Shown: in pieces, positions 18,702-25,927 of the stretch
Layout: every line of letters starts with the position of its first letter
How positions within the stretch are numbered: the first letter of the stretch is position 1
Assembly (NCBI RefSeq): GCF_015291705.1
Contig: NZ_CP030050.1
Coordinates: 6,944,001-7,008,000 of the forward strand
From: Bradyrhizobium arachidis
GTDB taxonomy: Bacteria; Pseudomonadota; Alphaproteobacteria; Rhizobiales; Xanthobacteraceae
DNA length: 64,000 nucleotides
Direction of reading: 5' to 3'
Notes under the pieces: generated by a model
Databases searched by the model: none
Told to the model about the DNA's origin: nothing
What the model saw: the letters and a program-made list of their open reading frames with translations, nothing else
Made by a program: the position numbers and the translations under genes

Positions 18702-18860
18702 TCAAGCCTTGCCGTACCGGTCATGCGAAGGCGCTATGTAGGCCTCTAGTTGCCCCTGGCCGTTGATGCCGGCGATTACGACCTCAATATATGGTCCCGC
18801 CGTACATTGTTCGAGCAATTGCTCGTACGCCACCGCGCACGCCTTAAGCAGCTCCGGCAT
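18702..18860 (-). CDS. 52-residue hypothetical protein, possibly the 5' part of a split gene
   Basis: From the ATG at 18860 the frame reads MPELLKACAVAYEQLLEQ, then AGPYIEVVIAGINGQGQLEA and stops with TGA at 18702. The frame also stays open upstream of the ATG with protein-like sequence (APICEEISAAAPSFDKLKKI). A helix followed by beta strands is predicted by eye. It is in phase with the downstream frame, only a stop codon apart. It may be a small gene of its own or the first half of a nonsense-mutated gene. Family unknown. Confidence 0.35.
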   Translation of the reverse strand: MPELLKACAVAYEQLLEQCTAGPYIEVVIAGINGQGQLEAYIAPSHDRYGKA

Positions 18861-19080
18861 AATCTTCTTCAATTTATCGAATGAGGGCGCAGCGGCGCTG
18901 ATTTCCTCACAGATCGGTGCCCAGCCGAGATACGCGCCGCATCGCCACCGCGCACTTTAGGTGCGGCATCGGCCGCACCTTTGGTCCGACGCCGACCAAA
19001 GTTCCGTATAGTTGGTAAATCGCTCCGTCCGTGAGAACGGACGCCGATTTCGACTGAAGTAAAACATTGATAGCAGACAA

Positions 19081-19230
19081 CTATTTCTCCAAGACGTCGA
19101 TATTGAAATTGCCGCCCAGGCCAACGCCAGCTCCAAGCGCGTATGCACCGAAGTGGCCTGCCGCGAAGGCCGGGCCAAGCAGCCCGGATGCGGCGATGCT
19201 CGTGTTGGTGTAGTTTGCGGCAGCTGCTGG
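19081..19230 (-). pseudogene. C-terminal fragment of a small Gly/Ala-rich protein
   Basis: Reading from about 19230 to the TAG at 19081 gives AAANYTNTSIAASGLLGPAF, then GHFGAYALGAGVGLGGNFNI and DVLEK. The end has the look of a real C-terminus of a small secreted or surface peptide. Upstream the frame runs into the opposite-strand CsbD-like gene and loses coding character, so the 5' part seems to be missing. I do not recognise the family with certainty. Confidence 0.3.
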
Positions 19231-19234
19231 CCGG

Positions 19235-19351
19235 ATGGACAAGGACCTGGAAACCGAGGGCAAGATCGATAAGGCCAAGGGATCCGCCCACAACGCCGCA
19301 GGAGATATCAAGGATGCAACGCGGGATGCCGCGGACGCCCTCAAGAAATAG
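19235..19351 (+). CDS. Short CsbD-like stress protein
   Basis: 38 residues from the ATG at 19235: MDKDLETEGKIDKAKGSAHN, then DIKDATRDAADALKK. The EGKIDKAKGSAHNAAGDIKD segment matches the repeat pattern of CsbD-family proteins, which are usually 55-70 residues, so this one lacks part of the N-terminus. A stop codon lies in frame a few codons upstream. A strong terminator follows 20 bp after the stop. CsbD proteins accumulate in stress in many bacteria, function unknown. It could be intact and short, or a trimmed remnant. Confidence 0.5.
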   Translation: MDKDLETEGKIDKAKGSAHNAAGDIKDATRDAADALKK

Positions 19352-19371
19352 CAGAGGACGAAATCCAAAAC

Positions 19372-19399
19372 AGGCCGCCTGCTGGCGGCCTTTTTCTTT
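19372..19399 (+). terminator. Rho-independent terminator after the CsbD-like gene
   Basis: The 8-base arms AGGCCGCC and GGCGGCCT enclose a TGCT loop and are followed by TTTTCTTTC. This is the clearest terminator in the accessory region and serves the gene ending at 19351. Confidence 0.8.
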
Positions 19400-19490
19400 C
19401 TGCTGGTCTGTGGCAGAGCTTAGACGGCGCCTTAGCTCGTGAGCCTTTTGATCGCGAGAACGAGCGCAGCTTGGAACGAAGAGCAGGATT

Positions 19491-19516
19491 GAACGCGCAC
19501 CAGCGTGACCGGCGGC
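19491..19516. repeat. 26-bp interspersed repeat, copy 1
   Basis: The 26 bases from GAACGCGCACC to GACCGGCGGC occur again, identical, at 23126-23151. Both copies lie outside intact genes, the second just after the stop of a broken gene. Too short to be an insertion sequence; may be the edge of a larger decayed repeat. Confidence 0.6.
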
Positions 19517-19614
19517 TATAGGGCTCTAGCTGGATGATATGCGTCAAGACCACACCTAGGCTGCTGAATTTTTTTATGACTTGTTTTCGCGCGATGTGAG
19601 TTTATCTCCGCGCC

Positions 19615-19920
19615 ATGGATCTCACCAATACTCAGGATTACGCAATACAGGCAAAGTTAGCCGGTGTAATAGGCGCGACTGTATTCTATCGGGTGTTCGC
19701 TGGCGTCAGATTCGCCGAAGTCGACGGACCGCTCTTGTACGTCTATGCGAAGGACGAAAGCACCGCTGCGGAGATTGAGGATGACTTCGCTTTGGTGATT
19801 GCTGACTTAGCTACAGAGATCTTGAAACAGGTGATTGAGGTCGTCGTCGTGCTGCCCAAAACGCCACGCATGCCAGAGGGCTTCCTGGTCGAACTCGACA
19901 AGGATGGCTGGCGGCAGTGA
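19615..19920 (+). CDS. Conserved-type hypothetical protein (101 aa)
   Basis: The product reads MDLTNTQDYAIQAKLAGVIG, then ATVFYRVFAGVRFAEVDGPL, an acidic middle (DESTAAEIEDDFALVIADLA) and a C-terminal strand-rich VVVVLPKTPRMPEGFLVELD. Composition and length suggest a folded alpha/beta cytoplasmic protein. I do not recognise the family. It is preceded by 263 bp without genes and followed by a 70-residue frame on the same strand. No membrane segment or signal peptide is visible. Confidence 0.55.
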   Translation: MDLTNTQDYAIQAKLAGVIGATVFYRVFAGVRFAEVDGPLLYVYAKDESTAAEIEDDFALVIADLATEILKQVIEVVVVLPKTPRMPEGFLVELDKDGWRQ

Positions 19921-20119
19921 GGGCGCAAGACGCTGGGTCCGGGCTTCCACGACTATCTTCGAGGCCGCCGGCAAGCGCGGAGTTTTGAATATGCCCGGAG
20001 CTGGACGCCTTCGATCGTGCCCAGCGACGGCTTGGCTTCGTTACCCAACCGCGGTTGAAAGCGACTACATGAGCCTTCTGGCGAGCACCTGAACAGCAGT
20101 GATTGCATGGAGCGCGGCG

Positions 20120-20332
20120 ATGTCGAAGGCCATGGAGCTAATTGTCGCTGGCTACGTGAAGGTGCGAGATCGGCGAGCTCTGACGGAGTTGCTGGCTCAT
20201 CGCCGTGAGATGCTCGCTCAATTGCAAGCCGTTTCGGGCGTCACCACAGAGAAAGCGGTTATAGCAATCCAAGATGAAGTGGCGCTGATCGAAGCTGGCC
20301 TCAAAGAGCTTGCGCCTCCGCCCGGCGGATAA
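20120..20332 (+). CDS. Small helical hypothetical protein (70 aa)
   Basis: Starting from the ATG at 20120, which follows GGAG by seven bases, the product begins MSKAMELIVAGYVKVRDRRA and has LTELLAHRREMLAQLQAVSG and later AVIAIQDEVALIEAGLKELA. It is almost wholly helical with heptad-like spacing and may form a short coiled coil. An upstream in-frame start at 20099 exists but lacks a good ribosome site. Family unknown. Confidence 0.5.
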   Translation: MSKAMELIVAGYVKVRDRRALTELLAHRREMLAQLQAVSGVTTEKAVIAIQDEVALIEAGLKELAPPPGG

Positions 20333-20452
20333 CGAGTAGAGTACACAGAAAATCGATCTGAAACCCGTCCCTACCGCATGGCTATCGTCCCTGGATCGCG
20401 TCTGCTCATTTCGTCGCTGTAGGGCATAGTGAGGCGCTGATCCGCGGTGCGG

Positions 20453-20481
20453 CCCTGCGGCCGGCGCCGCGACGTTCCGCA
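20453..20481. repeat. 29-bp interspersed repeat, copy 1
   Basis: Bases from CCCTGCGGCC to GACGTTCCGCA recur without change at 22078-22106. The arms GCCGGCGC are themselves near-palindromic. Flanks of the two copies show weaker similarity, suggesting a small dispersed element that has decayed outside its core. Confidence 0.65.
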
Positions 20482-20551
20482 TGACCAAGGCCCCACGCCA
20501 TCTGCCTACCTCGGGAACCCGACGGCGTGAATCGGGGGCGATGGTCTGGCC

Positions 20552-20701
20552 ATGTCACGCCTTTTCGGTAATAGTCTCACTGGGGCATCAGTGAGCAGTG
20601 CCATGTTCCGTTTTTCTGAAGGGTTGCGATCTTGGAACTGGGCATTTTGGGCGGCGCTGTTGGGCCTTGGTGCCTATGGCTTCTTCCAACTGCCGATGTA
20701 G
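20552..20701 (+). CDS. Small single-span membrane protein (49 aa)
   Basis: From the ATG at 20552 the frame ends ...RSWNWAFWAALLGLGAYGFF QLPM and a TAG at 20701. The Trp-rich hydrophobic stretch at residues 29-46 forms one membrane span. A second ATG at 20603 would give a 32-residue version that keeps the span. It lies 9 bp before another single-span protein on the same strand, so the two are probably cotranscribed. Function unknown. Confidence 0.45.
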   Translation: MSRLFGNSLTGASVSSAMFRFSEGLRSWNWAFWAALLGLGAYGFFQLPM

Positions 20702-20710
20702 CCCGCTAAC

Positions 20711-20914
20711 GTGAGTCTGCAGGAGCTTGCCCCTTGGTTAATAGTCATAGGGGCCTCGCTGGTCGTCCTCGGCATCATCGGTGTGCTCGTCCGCCGAAAG
20801 CAGGAGGAAGAATCAGATGGGGTGCCGGACAAGCCAGTCCAGACACCCAAGGCGCAGATGCCGCCCTTGCCGCAACTTCTCGACTCGAGAGGTAAGAACG
20901 GCGTGCCCGAGTGA
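20711..20914 (+). CDS. Small single-span membrane protein (67 aa)
   Basis: A GTG start gives MSLQELAPWLIVIGASLVVL, then GIIGVLVRRKQEEESDG. One membrane span at about residues 8-27 is followed by a positively charged stop-transfer (RRK) and a hydrophilic Pro-rich cytoplasmic tail. It follows the 49-residue membrane protein by 9 bp. I do not recognise it. Such pairs can be small regulators of membrane complexes, but nothing here shows which. Confidence 0.5.
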   Translation: MSLQELAPWLIVIGASLVVLGIIGVLVRRKQEEESDGVPDKPVQTPKAQMPPLPQLLDSRGKNGVPE

Positions 20915-20974
20915 TGGTGCGTGAGGCCCGCCGCATGAACCGGCGGGCGGTTCGCGATAACCGAAGCCCGCGTC

Positions 20975-21196
20975 CTAACGCCGTGCTCTCTCGCGCGCCG
21001 CAGTTAGATCGGCCTTTATCTGCGCAGTGTTTGGAGGCTCTCGACTGGGGGGCGGCTCGTTGAGGTCCCGCGCCCATGGTGCGCCTGAACGAACCGCCGA
21101 CGTCGCTTGGTCGGAACTCACGCAAGCAGAGATGAGAAGCGCAGCAAGGGTCATCAACCCCGCCCACGTGACCGCCTGGATGATGCCCATTTTCAT
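20975..21196 (-). CDS. Small predicted lipoprotein (73 aa)
   Basis: The product begins MKMGIIQAVTWAGLMTLAAL followed by LISAC, a fitting lipobox with Cys at residue 25. After lipid attachment a 48-residue mature part remains, with a Pro-rich LNEPPPSREPPNTAQ and a basic helical end (KADLTAARERARR). So it is probably a periplasm-facing lipoprotein. It converges with the small membrane protein gene upstream on the map. Family and role unknown. Confidence 0.6.
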   Translation of the reverse strand: MKMGIIQAVTWAGLMTLAALLISACVSSDQATSAVRSGAPWARDLNEPPPSREPPNTAQIKADLTAARERARR

Positions 21197-21452
21197 CCAA
21201 TGGATACACCCGAATCGACCCCGAGATCATAGCCAGAGATTGGGCAAATTCCAGGAAGTAAGCACGCCATCGTTGACCGGCGGGTTCTGCCCTTACCGCA
21301 TCGACCGACGGGCATGTGCTGCCAGTCGCCGCCGGCTGTCTGTCCTCGGCGATCGGCCTTTCCACACCCACGATGGGCAGTAGCTCGCCGGCCTTCCGAG
21401 CCGCTAGGAATTGATAATTTGCGAGTACTTACGGTGCAGCTTTGATGGCGGC

Positions 21453-21773
21453 ATGCCTCGCCCAATCCGACGCCACACTCCTACGCACGCCGACGGCCGG
21501 CCACTCACGATCACGTTCGGCGAGATGCGCGAGATGGGGCTGCGCGATATGCTGGTCTACTGCCATTGCGGGCACCACGTTGCGCTGAGCGCCGATCGCT
21601 GGCCTGATGATGTTCGGTTGTCTGATATCGAGCCGCGGTTCGTCTGCAAAGGCTGCGGTGCTCGCGGCGCCGACATTCGCCCTGACTTCGAGCGTGGTGA
21701 TGGACGACTTGCAATCGTGGACCACTGGAACTTGCGATCCACTCAGATCGAGGTCAAAGGTGCAAACCGATAA
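21453..21773 (+). CDS. Conserved Bradyrhizobium-type zinc-ribbon-like protein
   Basis: 106 residues from the ATG at 21453 (the frame is open 14 codons further up). It carries ITFGEMREMGLRDMLVYCHC, then GHHVALSADRWPDDVRLSDI and EPRFVCKGCGARGADIRPDF. The paired Cys positions YCHCGHH and CKGCG suggest one metal site. Proteins with this exact plan are frequent in Bradyrhizobium, function unknown. No partner gene is evident. Confidence 0.7.
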   Translation: MPRPIRRHTPTHADGRPLTITFGEMREMGLRDMLVYCHCGHHVALSADRWPDDVRLSDIEPRFVCKGCGARGADIRPDFERGDGRLAIVDHWNLRSTQIEVKGANR

Positions 21774-22077
21774 TAAACCGGATGGCGAAGAAGGAGCCAA
21801 CGGCGACAACAACCGTGGCACTAATCGCAAACAGGACTCTCCAAGTTTCGTCCAATCGACGCCTCGCACAGAAACGGCGCCCGTGGTGGCCTCAGCATCG
21901 GGCCGGGGGGCATGATGATGCTGAGGCCTCCGGACAGGCTCGTGCCTCGTGGGACAGAGGCCATCACCGCGAGACAGAAGCACATTTCCTATCTGCAGTT
22001 CCTGCGCTTGCCCACTATTCCCGGATGTTTGTCCAAAATTCCCACAGAAAAGGCCGCAGGCGCCGCTCTGGTACGAC

Positions 22078-22106
22078 CCCTGCGGCCGGCGCCGCGACGT
22101 TCCGCA
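22078..22106. repeat. 29-bp interspersed repeat, copy 2
   Basis: Identical to 20453-20481 over 29 bases. It lies in a gene-free stretch between the zinc-ribbon-like protein and the hairpin at 22190. Confidence 0.65.
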
Positions 22107-22189
22107 CGATCGGCGCGGCACGTCATATTCCTAGCATAAGAGGCCGCCGACGCGCGCCCTGTTCATAGCTTCGCGGCCACCAAAAACAG

Positions 22190-22221
22190 CGGCCCCAGCA
22201 GAGGGTCGGCTGCTGGGGCCG
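22190..22221. terminator. Strong GC hairpin, possible terminator
   Basis: The arms CGGCCCCAGCAG (22190-22201) and CTGCTGGGGCCG (22210-22221) are perfectly complementary around an 8-base loop. On the plus strand the tail is GTTTGGGG; on the minus strand it is CTGTTTTTGG. The minus-strand reading has the better T-tract. No gene directly upstream on that strand is certain, so the role is open. Confidence 0.5.
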
Positions 22222-22338
22222 TTTGGGGTCCCGCTCCGACTTCAGGGGGCTTTAGGGGCGCCGGAGCAAGGAGATAATTTGCATCTTTGCCACTTGTTCC
22301 CGACTCGTAGCTCCGCCGAAAATATTATCTCCCGCCCC

Positions 22339-22929
22339 ATGCGTATGGTGTACGAGCTCTGCCTGGCCACCGCAGCCAAGCAAGTGCCTTCAGGGCCGGA
22401 CTGGATCCACGAAGTGAAGCACGACGGCTACCGGATGTTGGTCATTCGGGAGGACGCCCACGTGCGCCTGCTCTCTCGCAATGGCACCGACTGGACGAAG
22501 CGCTACCCCTGGATTGCAGGGACAGCGTTGAAGAACCGGCAGAAGCAGTTTGTGATCGATGGTGAGGCCGTCATCCTCGGCGTGGACGGCATCAGCGACT
22601 TCAACGCGCTGCACAGCCGGCAGCACGACCACGAGATGCAGCTTTATGCCTTCGATATCCTCGCGATGGGCGGGAAGGATCTGCGGTCCCTCCCGCTCCA
22701 CCGGCGCAAGGCAAATCTGCAGCAGCTATTGGCCCGGCGGCCAGGTGGGATCAGCGTGGCGCCCTTCGAGCGCGGCGAGATCGGCCCCGATCTATTCCGG
22801 GCTGCCTGCCGTCTGGGACTAGAAGGCCTGGTTTCCAAACATCGCGACAAACCGTATCGTGGTGGTCGGCAGAAGCACTGGATCAAGATCAAAAACCGAA
22901 GCCATCCGGCGATGGACCGCGAACTATAA
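22339..22929 (+). CDS. Single-domain ATP-dependent DNA ligase (LigD ligase-domain type, no OB fold)
   Basis: 196 residues from the ATG at 22339. The adenylation motif is EVKHDGYR with the nucleophile Lys27. Further nucleotidyltransferase motifs follow in order: FVIDGEAV, AFDILAMGG, GLEGLVSKHRD and HWIKIKNRSHPA. The protein ends right after motif V, so the OB-fold domain of normal ligases and the primase and nuclease domains of LigD are missing. Stand-alone short ligases of this kind occur in rhizobia and may act in nonhomologous end joining or base repair. No Ku gene is seen nearby. An upstream in-frame start at 22279 is less likely. Confidence 0.8.
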   Translation: MRMVYELCLATAAKQVPSGPDWIHEVKHDGYRMLVIREDAHVRLLSRNGTDWTKRYPWIAGTALKNRQKQFVIDGEAVILGVDGISDFNALHSRQHDHEMQLYAFDILAMGGKDLRSLPLHRRKANLQQLLARRPGGISVAPFERGEIGPDLFRAACRLGLEGLVSKHRDKPYRGGRQKHWIKIKNRSHPAMDREL

Positions 22930-22945
22930 TCGGAGGAAGGTCTCT

Positions 22946-23122
22946 ATGACTTGGTACGTGAAAGTACGTGGTGCAGATAAGACCGTAGCTTCAATCCTTA
23001 AGGATGTCTGGAACTAAGCGGTCGCTGACGTCGCTGAGTTTCGCAAAACTGGCCGTGAAGCGTGGATCGAAGATACGAATGGGCGCGTTCTTGACGAGAC
23101 CACTGGCAAAGTGAAATCCTAA
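22946..23122 (+). pseudogene. 58-codon small protein with an in-frame stop
   Basis: A GGAGGAAGG ribosome site precedes the ATG at 22946. The frame reads MTWYVKVRGADKTVASILKD VWN, meets TAA at codon 24, and goes on in the same frame as AVADVAEFRKTGREAWIEDT NGRVLDETTGKVKS to the TAA at 23120. The second part is plainly protein-like and typical of small Bradyrhizobium proteins with the pattern EFRxxGREAWIED. One base change would restore the gene. It starts 17 bp after the ligase gene on the same strand. Confidence 0.6.
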
Positions 23123-23125
23123 GAC

Positions 23126-23151
23126 GAACGCGCACCAGCGTGACCGGCGGC
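23126..23151. repeat. 26-bp interspersed repeat, copy 2
   Basis: Identical to 19491-19516. It begins 3 bp after the end of the broken 58-codon gene. Confidence 0.6.
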
Positions 23152-23313
23152 CTCGCTTCCGAACAAGCCTTTTCCCAGTCCACAGTCCCGCTGTCGACAC
23201 GCCCCCCTGCTCTTCGGGCCCGTGCCCATCGTGCTTAGCCGTTAGCATTCGGCAAGAACTGGCGATTCTCCGCGGAGTTGCTCGATCCGAGGTTGTGGTG
23301 GTAAATCCGTCGT

Positions 23314-24367
23314 ATGGGCAGGGAACGGCTTCTCTACTCGGACTCGATTCGTGGGCTGGCGGCGCTAATTGTCGTAACCTCGCACCTATCGTTTACCGAT
23401 CAAGCACTCTCGTTCATCGATACAAACGGCCTGAAACTCTTCAGAGCCTCCGGCGGCCGTTGACTTGTTCTTTGTGCTCAGCGGTTTTGTGCTCTACAAG
23501 CAGATCCAGACTGAATGGCCGGGCTATCTTTCATTTGTGTTTCGACGCGCCATTAGGCTGTTCCCGCCATGCATAGTTGCCGTGACAGCTTCGTATCTGA
23601 TCTACTTGTTTTGGGCACCAGCACCAGCTCCAAACCTATCGGCATGGTTCAACGACACGTCTTGGCCGGCAGGCATCACCCCAGACCAGTATTTTCAGCA
23701 TCTCCCGCTGACGGGCGAGGACGCCTTGCTCAGACCAGTATGGAGTCTGGTCTATGAGTGGCGAGTCTCGCTACTCATCGCTGCATTCATACTCTCGCCG
23801 GCCGTCTTTTCGTCCCTAGTATTTGGCGCCGCCATCTTCCTTGCAAAGACTAGCTCTTGGCAAACCGCCGACTATGCGTGGCTCCTCATGACGACGTTCT
23901 ATGCGTCGTTTTTTCTCGCGGGAATCGCACTTTCTCATTTCATAGAGGAGGTGAGCGCCTTTCTGACCGACAAGCCATACCTGCGATATGGCTTACTCGC
24001 GCTTGTGATCTACTATACCGATTTTCGATCGCAACAATCCGGACTAATCGGGCTTGTCTATGTCGGACTTGCAGCGGCTGGTTTGATCGCGGTCCGCATT
24101 TCAGACCGGAATGTACAGAGGGCCCTTGAATGGCGTCCCCTGCTCTCTCTCGGAAAGATCTCCTATTCTCTCTACCTTTGGCACATGATCGTGATTGGCG
24201 TGCTGTTTCGAGTGCTCAACGGCCTACCGCCACTGCTTATTGGCGCCCTCTGTATGCTTTGCAGCGTCGCCATCGCGGCGGTGATGTACAGATTAACCGA
24301 ACTTCCATTCGTGAGACTTGGCAGACTTTACTGCGCAAAATGCTATCAGCCCAATGTTGCCGCGTGA
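23314..24367 (+). pseudogene. Acyltransferase family 3 (OafA-like) with a frameshift
   Basis: The first part, from the ATG at 23314, reads LLYSDSIRGLAALIVVTSHL and ends in GGR and TGA near 23462. The second part, in another frame, continues DLFFVLSGFVLYKQIQTEWP and then about ten hydrophobic segments to 24367, with the late SLGKISYSLYLWHMIVIGVL. Together these form a complete acyltransferase-3 protein of about 350 residues, which would transfer an acyl group from the cytoplasm to a surface glycan. The break lies in GGCGGCCGTTGAC at about 23455-23467. A TTG at 23465 could start a truncated protein, but the conserved N-terminal catalytic helix would be lost. Confidence 0.75.
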
Positions 24368-24572
24368 TGCGAGTCAGCACGTGAATCGGAGAGTGCGGCC
24401 TTAACGAGGGCGGATTCATTCAGGAGTCTGCTGAGCCGGAGTGTCGGGAGCCGCCCCACCGGCAATCGAGTTGTAATGAAATTCTTAGACACCGCCTGTC
24501 TGACGTGACTCCTTCGACCTGAGCATCTGCAACATTGATCAATTTCCACTCCTTGGTATAGAAGCGCTTTCC

Positions 24573-25144
24573 ATGAGACTCGCGGTCCCCTGGGCTTTAG
24601 CGGTTATATTTTCGTGGCGTTCGGAGCCTCGTTCTCTGAGCTGCAGAGAATGCGCGCCAGGTTCGGCGAGGTGACGCGTCATCAGTTTCAAGACCATCAG
24701 GATGTTCGAAAGACAATAATCAGATCGTCTCTCGACGGTTTGGACAGGCCGATCGTTGTCCTGGGCGATAGCCTGATCGAGATGGCTGATTTTCCCAAGG
24801 CTCTTTGCGGGAAGCCTGTTGTTAGCGGCGGCATCGGAGGTGCCACGACTTCCGACTTCCTCCGGGTTGGTCCGGAGATTTTAGCTAGCTCAAAGCCGGC
24901 TGCCGTGGTCGTCGCGCTAGGGGCAAACGATGGAAACGACCCGTTGCAGAAGCAAAGAACTTCAGACCTTCTTCGCGAGATCGGCAAACTTTCTCCGGTT
25001 GTTATTACTATGTCGACGAAACGGGAAGAGTTCAACCGGAGCGATTTAGGCAAGGACGGAGTCCATTTGACTAGATCCGCTTCGGCCGCATTTGTTTCCC
25101 GCATCACGGCCCCCGTGGAGCGAGGTTTAGGCGGCTGCGACTGA
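24573..25144 (+). pseudogene. SGNH/GDSL hydrolase-like protein with a frameshift near its N-terminus
   Basis: From 24573 the frame reads MRLAVPWALAVIFS, a signal-anchor-like stretch, then leaves the protein. From 24614 another frame gives AFGASFSELQRMRARFGEVT, VVLGDSLIEMADFP (block I, catalytic Ser), GGIGGATTSDF (block II), VALGANDGND (block III) and DGVHLT (block V, Asp and His). A missing base near 24612 would join them to one 190-residue protein. The GTG at 24614 could start a version without the anchor. Such proteins are predicted periplasmic esterases of unknown substrate. Placed next to the broken acyltransferase, it may have belonged to the same surface-modification unit. Confidence 0.65.
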
Positions 25145-25334
25145 AGAGTTGTGTTTCAGCGCTGCAATCGCGGCCGCTGGTGGCCTCACGGCAGCCTTTG
25201 CCGCCGGTGCTGCGCCTTGCTTTGGCGCTCCATCAGCAAGCTCTCCGTTCCATGCGAACGATAGTTGGAGCGGCCACCCGCGACCGATGAGATTTCCCGC
25301 TATCGATCCGAATCAGTTCGCGCGTGCCAAGGTG

Positions 25335-25517
25335 CTACCACTCGGACGAAGCGCTCGGGGGGCCCCAGCTCCACTTGCTTGGCACATACGGAGCTGCATC
25401 ATCGGCGGCCTGTTCTGCTTGAGGCACCTTCGAGGGACGCGACACGCGAGCCTGGTTTGAAGCGACCTTGGTTTGGTCGTTGCGTCCCGCAGAGGTCTGA
25501 GCGACATCATTTGGCAT
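25335..25517 (-). CDS. Small hydrophilic protein (60 aa)
   Basis: From the ATG at 25517, preceded by GGGAG, the product starts MPNDVAQTSAGRNDQTKVAS and ends APYVPSKWSWGPPSASSEW. It is polar, with few hydrophobic residues before the Trp-rich end, so it is probably disordered. Proteins with a similar VPSKWxWG tail are, to my memory, found in Bradyrhizobium. Opposite-strand frames overlap it, so confidence is moderate. Confidence 0.45.
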   Translation of the reverse strand: MPNDVAQTSAGRNDQTKVASNQARVSRPSKVPQAEQAADDAAPYVPSKWSWGPPSASSEW

Positions 25518-25780
25518 GCTGAACTCCCAAAAAACGAAAAGGCTTTTTAGCAGACGTCTATCGCTGACAGCTGTGACTGAATGGCCACATTCACTGCGAT
25601 TTAGCTGTAGTTCTGAGCAGTCCCCGAGCTTTGATTTTGGGGTGTGCCGGCCGCGGAACCTCTCGCATCAAGGAAGTGCAAACCCGTTTGACCCCAGCCT
25701 TGGTGCAGAAGCCCCATTCGGGACCAGCTGGTTGGGGAACCGCGAGGGCAGCTAGGACGCTGCTGGAATCCGCTAGGTGG

Positions 25781-25870
25781 TCACCCTCCTAAAGCGAGCA
25801 GCACCGGCCATATGCGAGCCAGTCCCCATGCCATGAGTCCAAAGCAAATCAAGAGTCCGATGACATTCAT
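25781..25870 (-). CDS. Possible 29-residue membrane peptide
   Basis: The short frame reads MNVIGLLICFGLMAWGLARI and WPVLLALGG, nearly all hydrophobic and long enough for one membrane span. A G-rich stretch lies about 8 bases before the ATG at 25870. It could be a genuine small membrane protein or chance; there is no homology I can name. Confidence 0.3.
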   Translation of the reverse strand: MNVIGLLICFGLMAWGLARIWPVLLALGG

Positions 25871-25927
25871 TGAGGCCCCGCAGAAGAGGACGCCGGGAAA
25901 TTCACGGGGTGACCCTGGCGAAGCAAA

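Noticed and set aside
21429..22121. A 230-codon minus-strand frame opposite the zinc-ribbon-like gene
   Set aside because: The plus strand encodes a recognisable small protein with paired Cys; the minus frame is a shadow.
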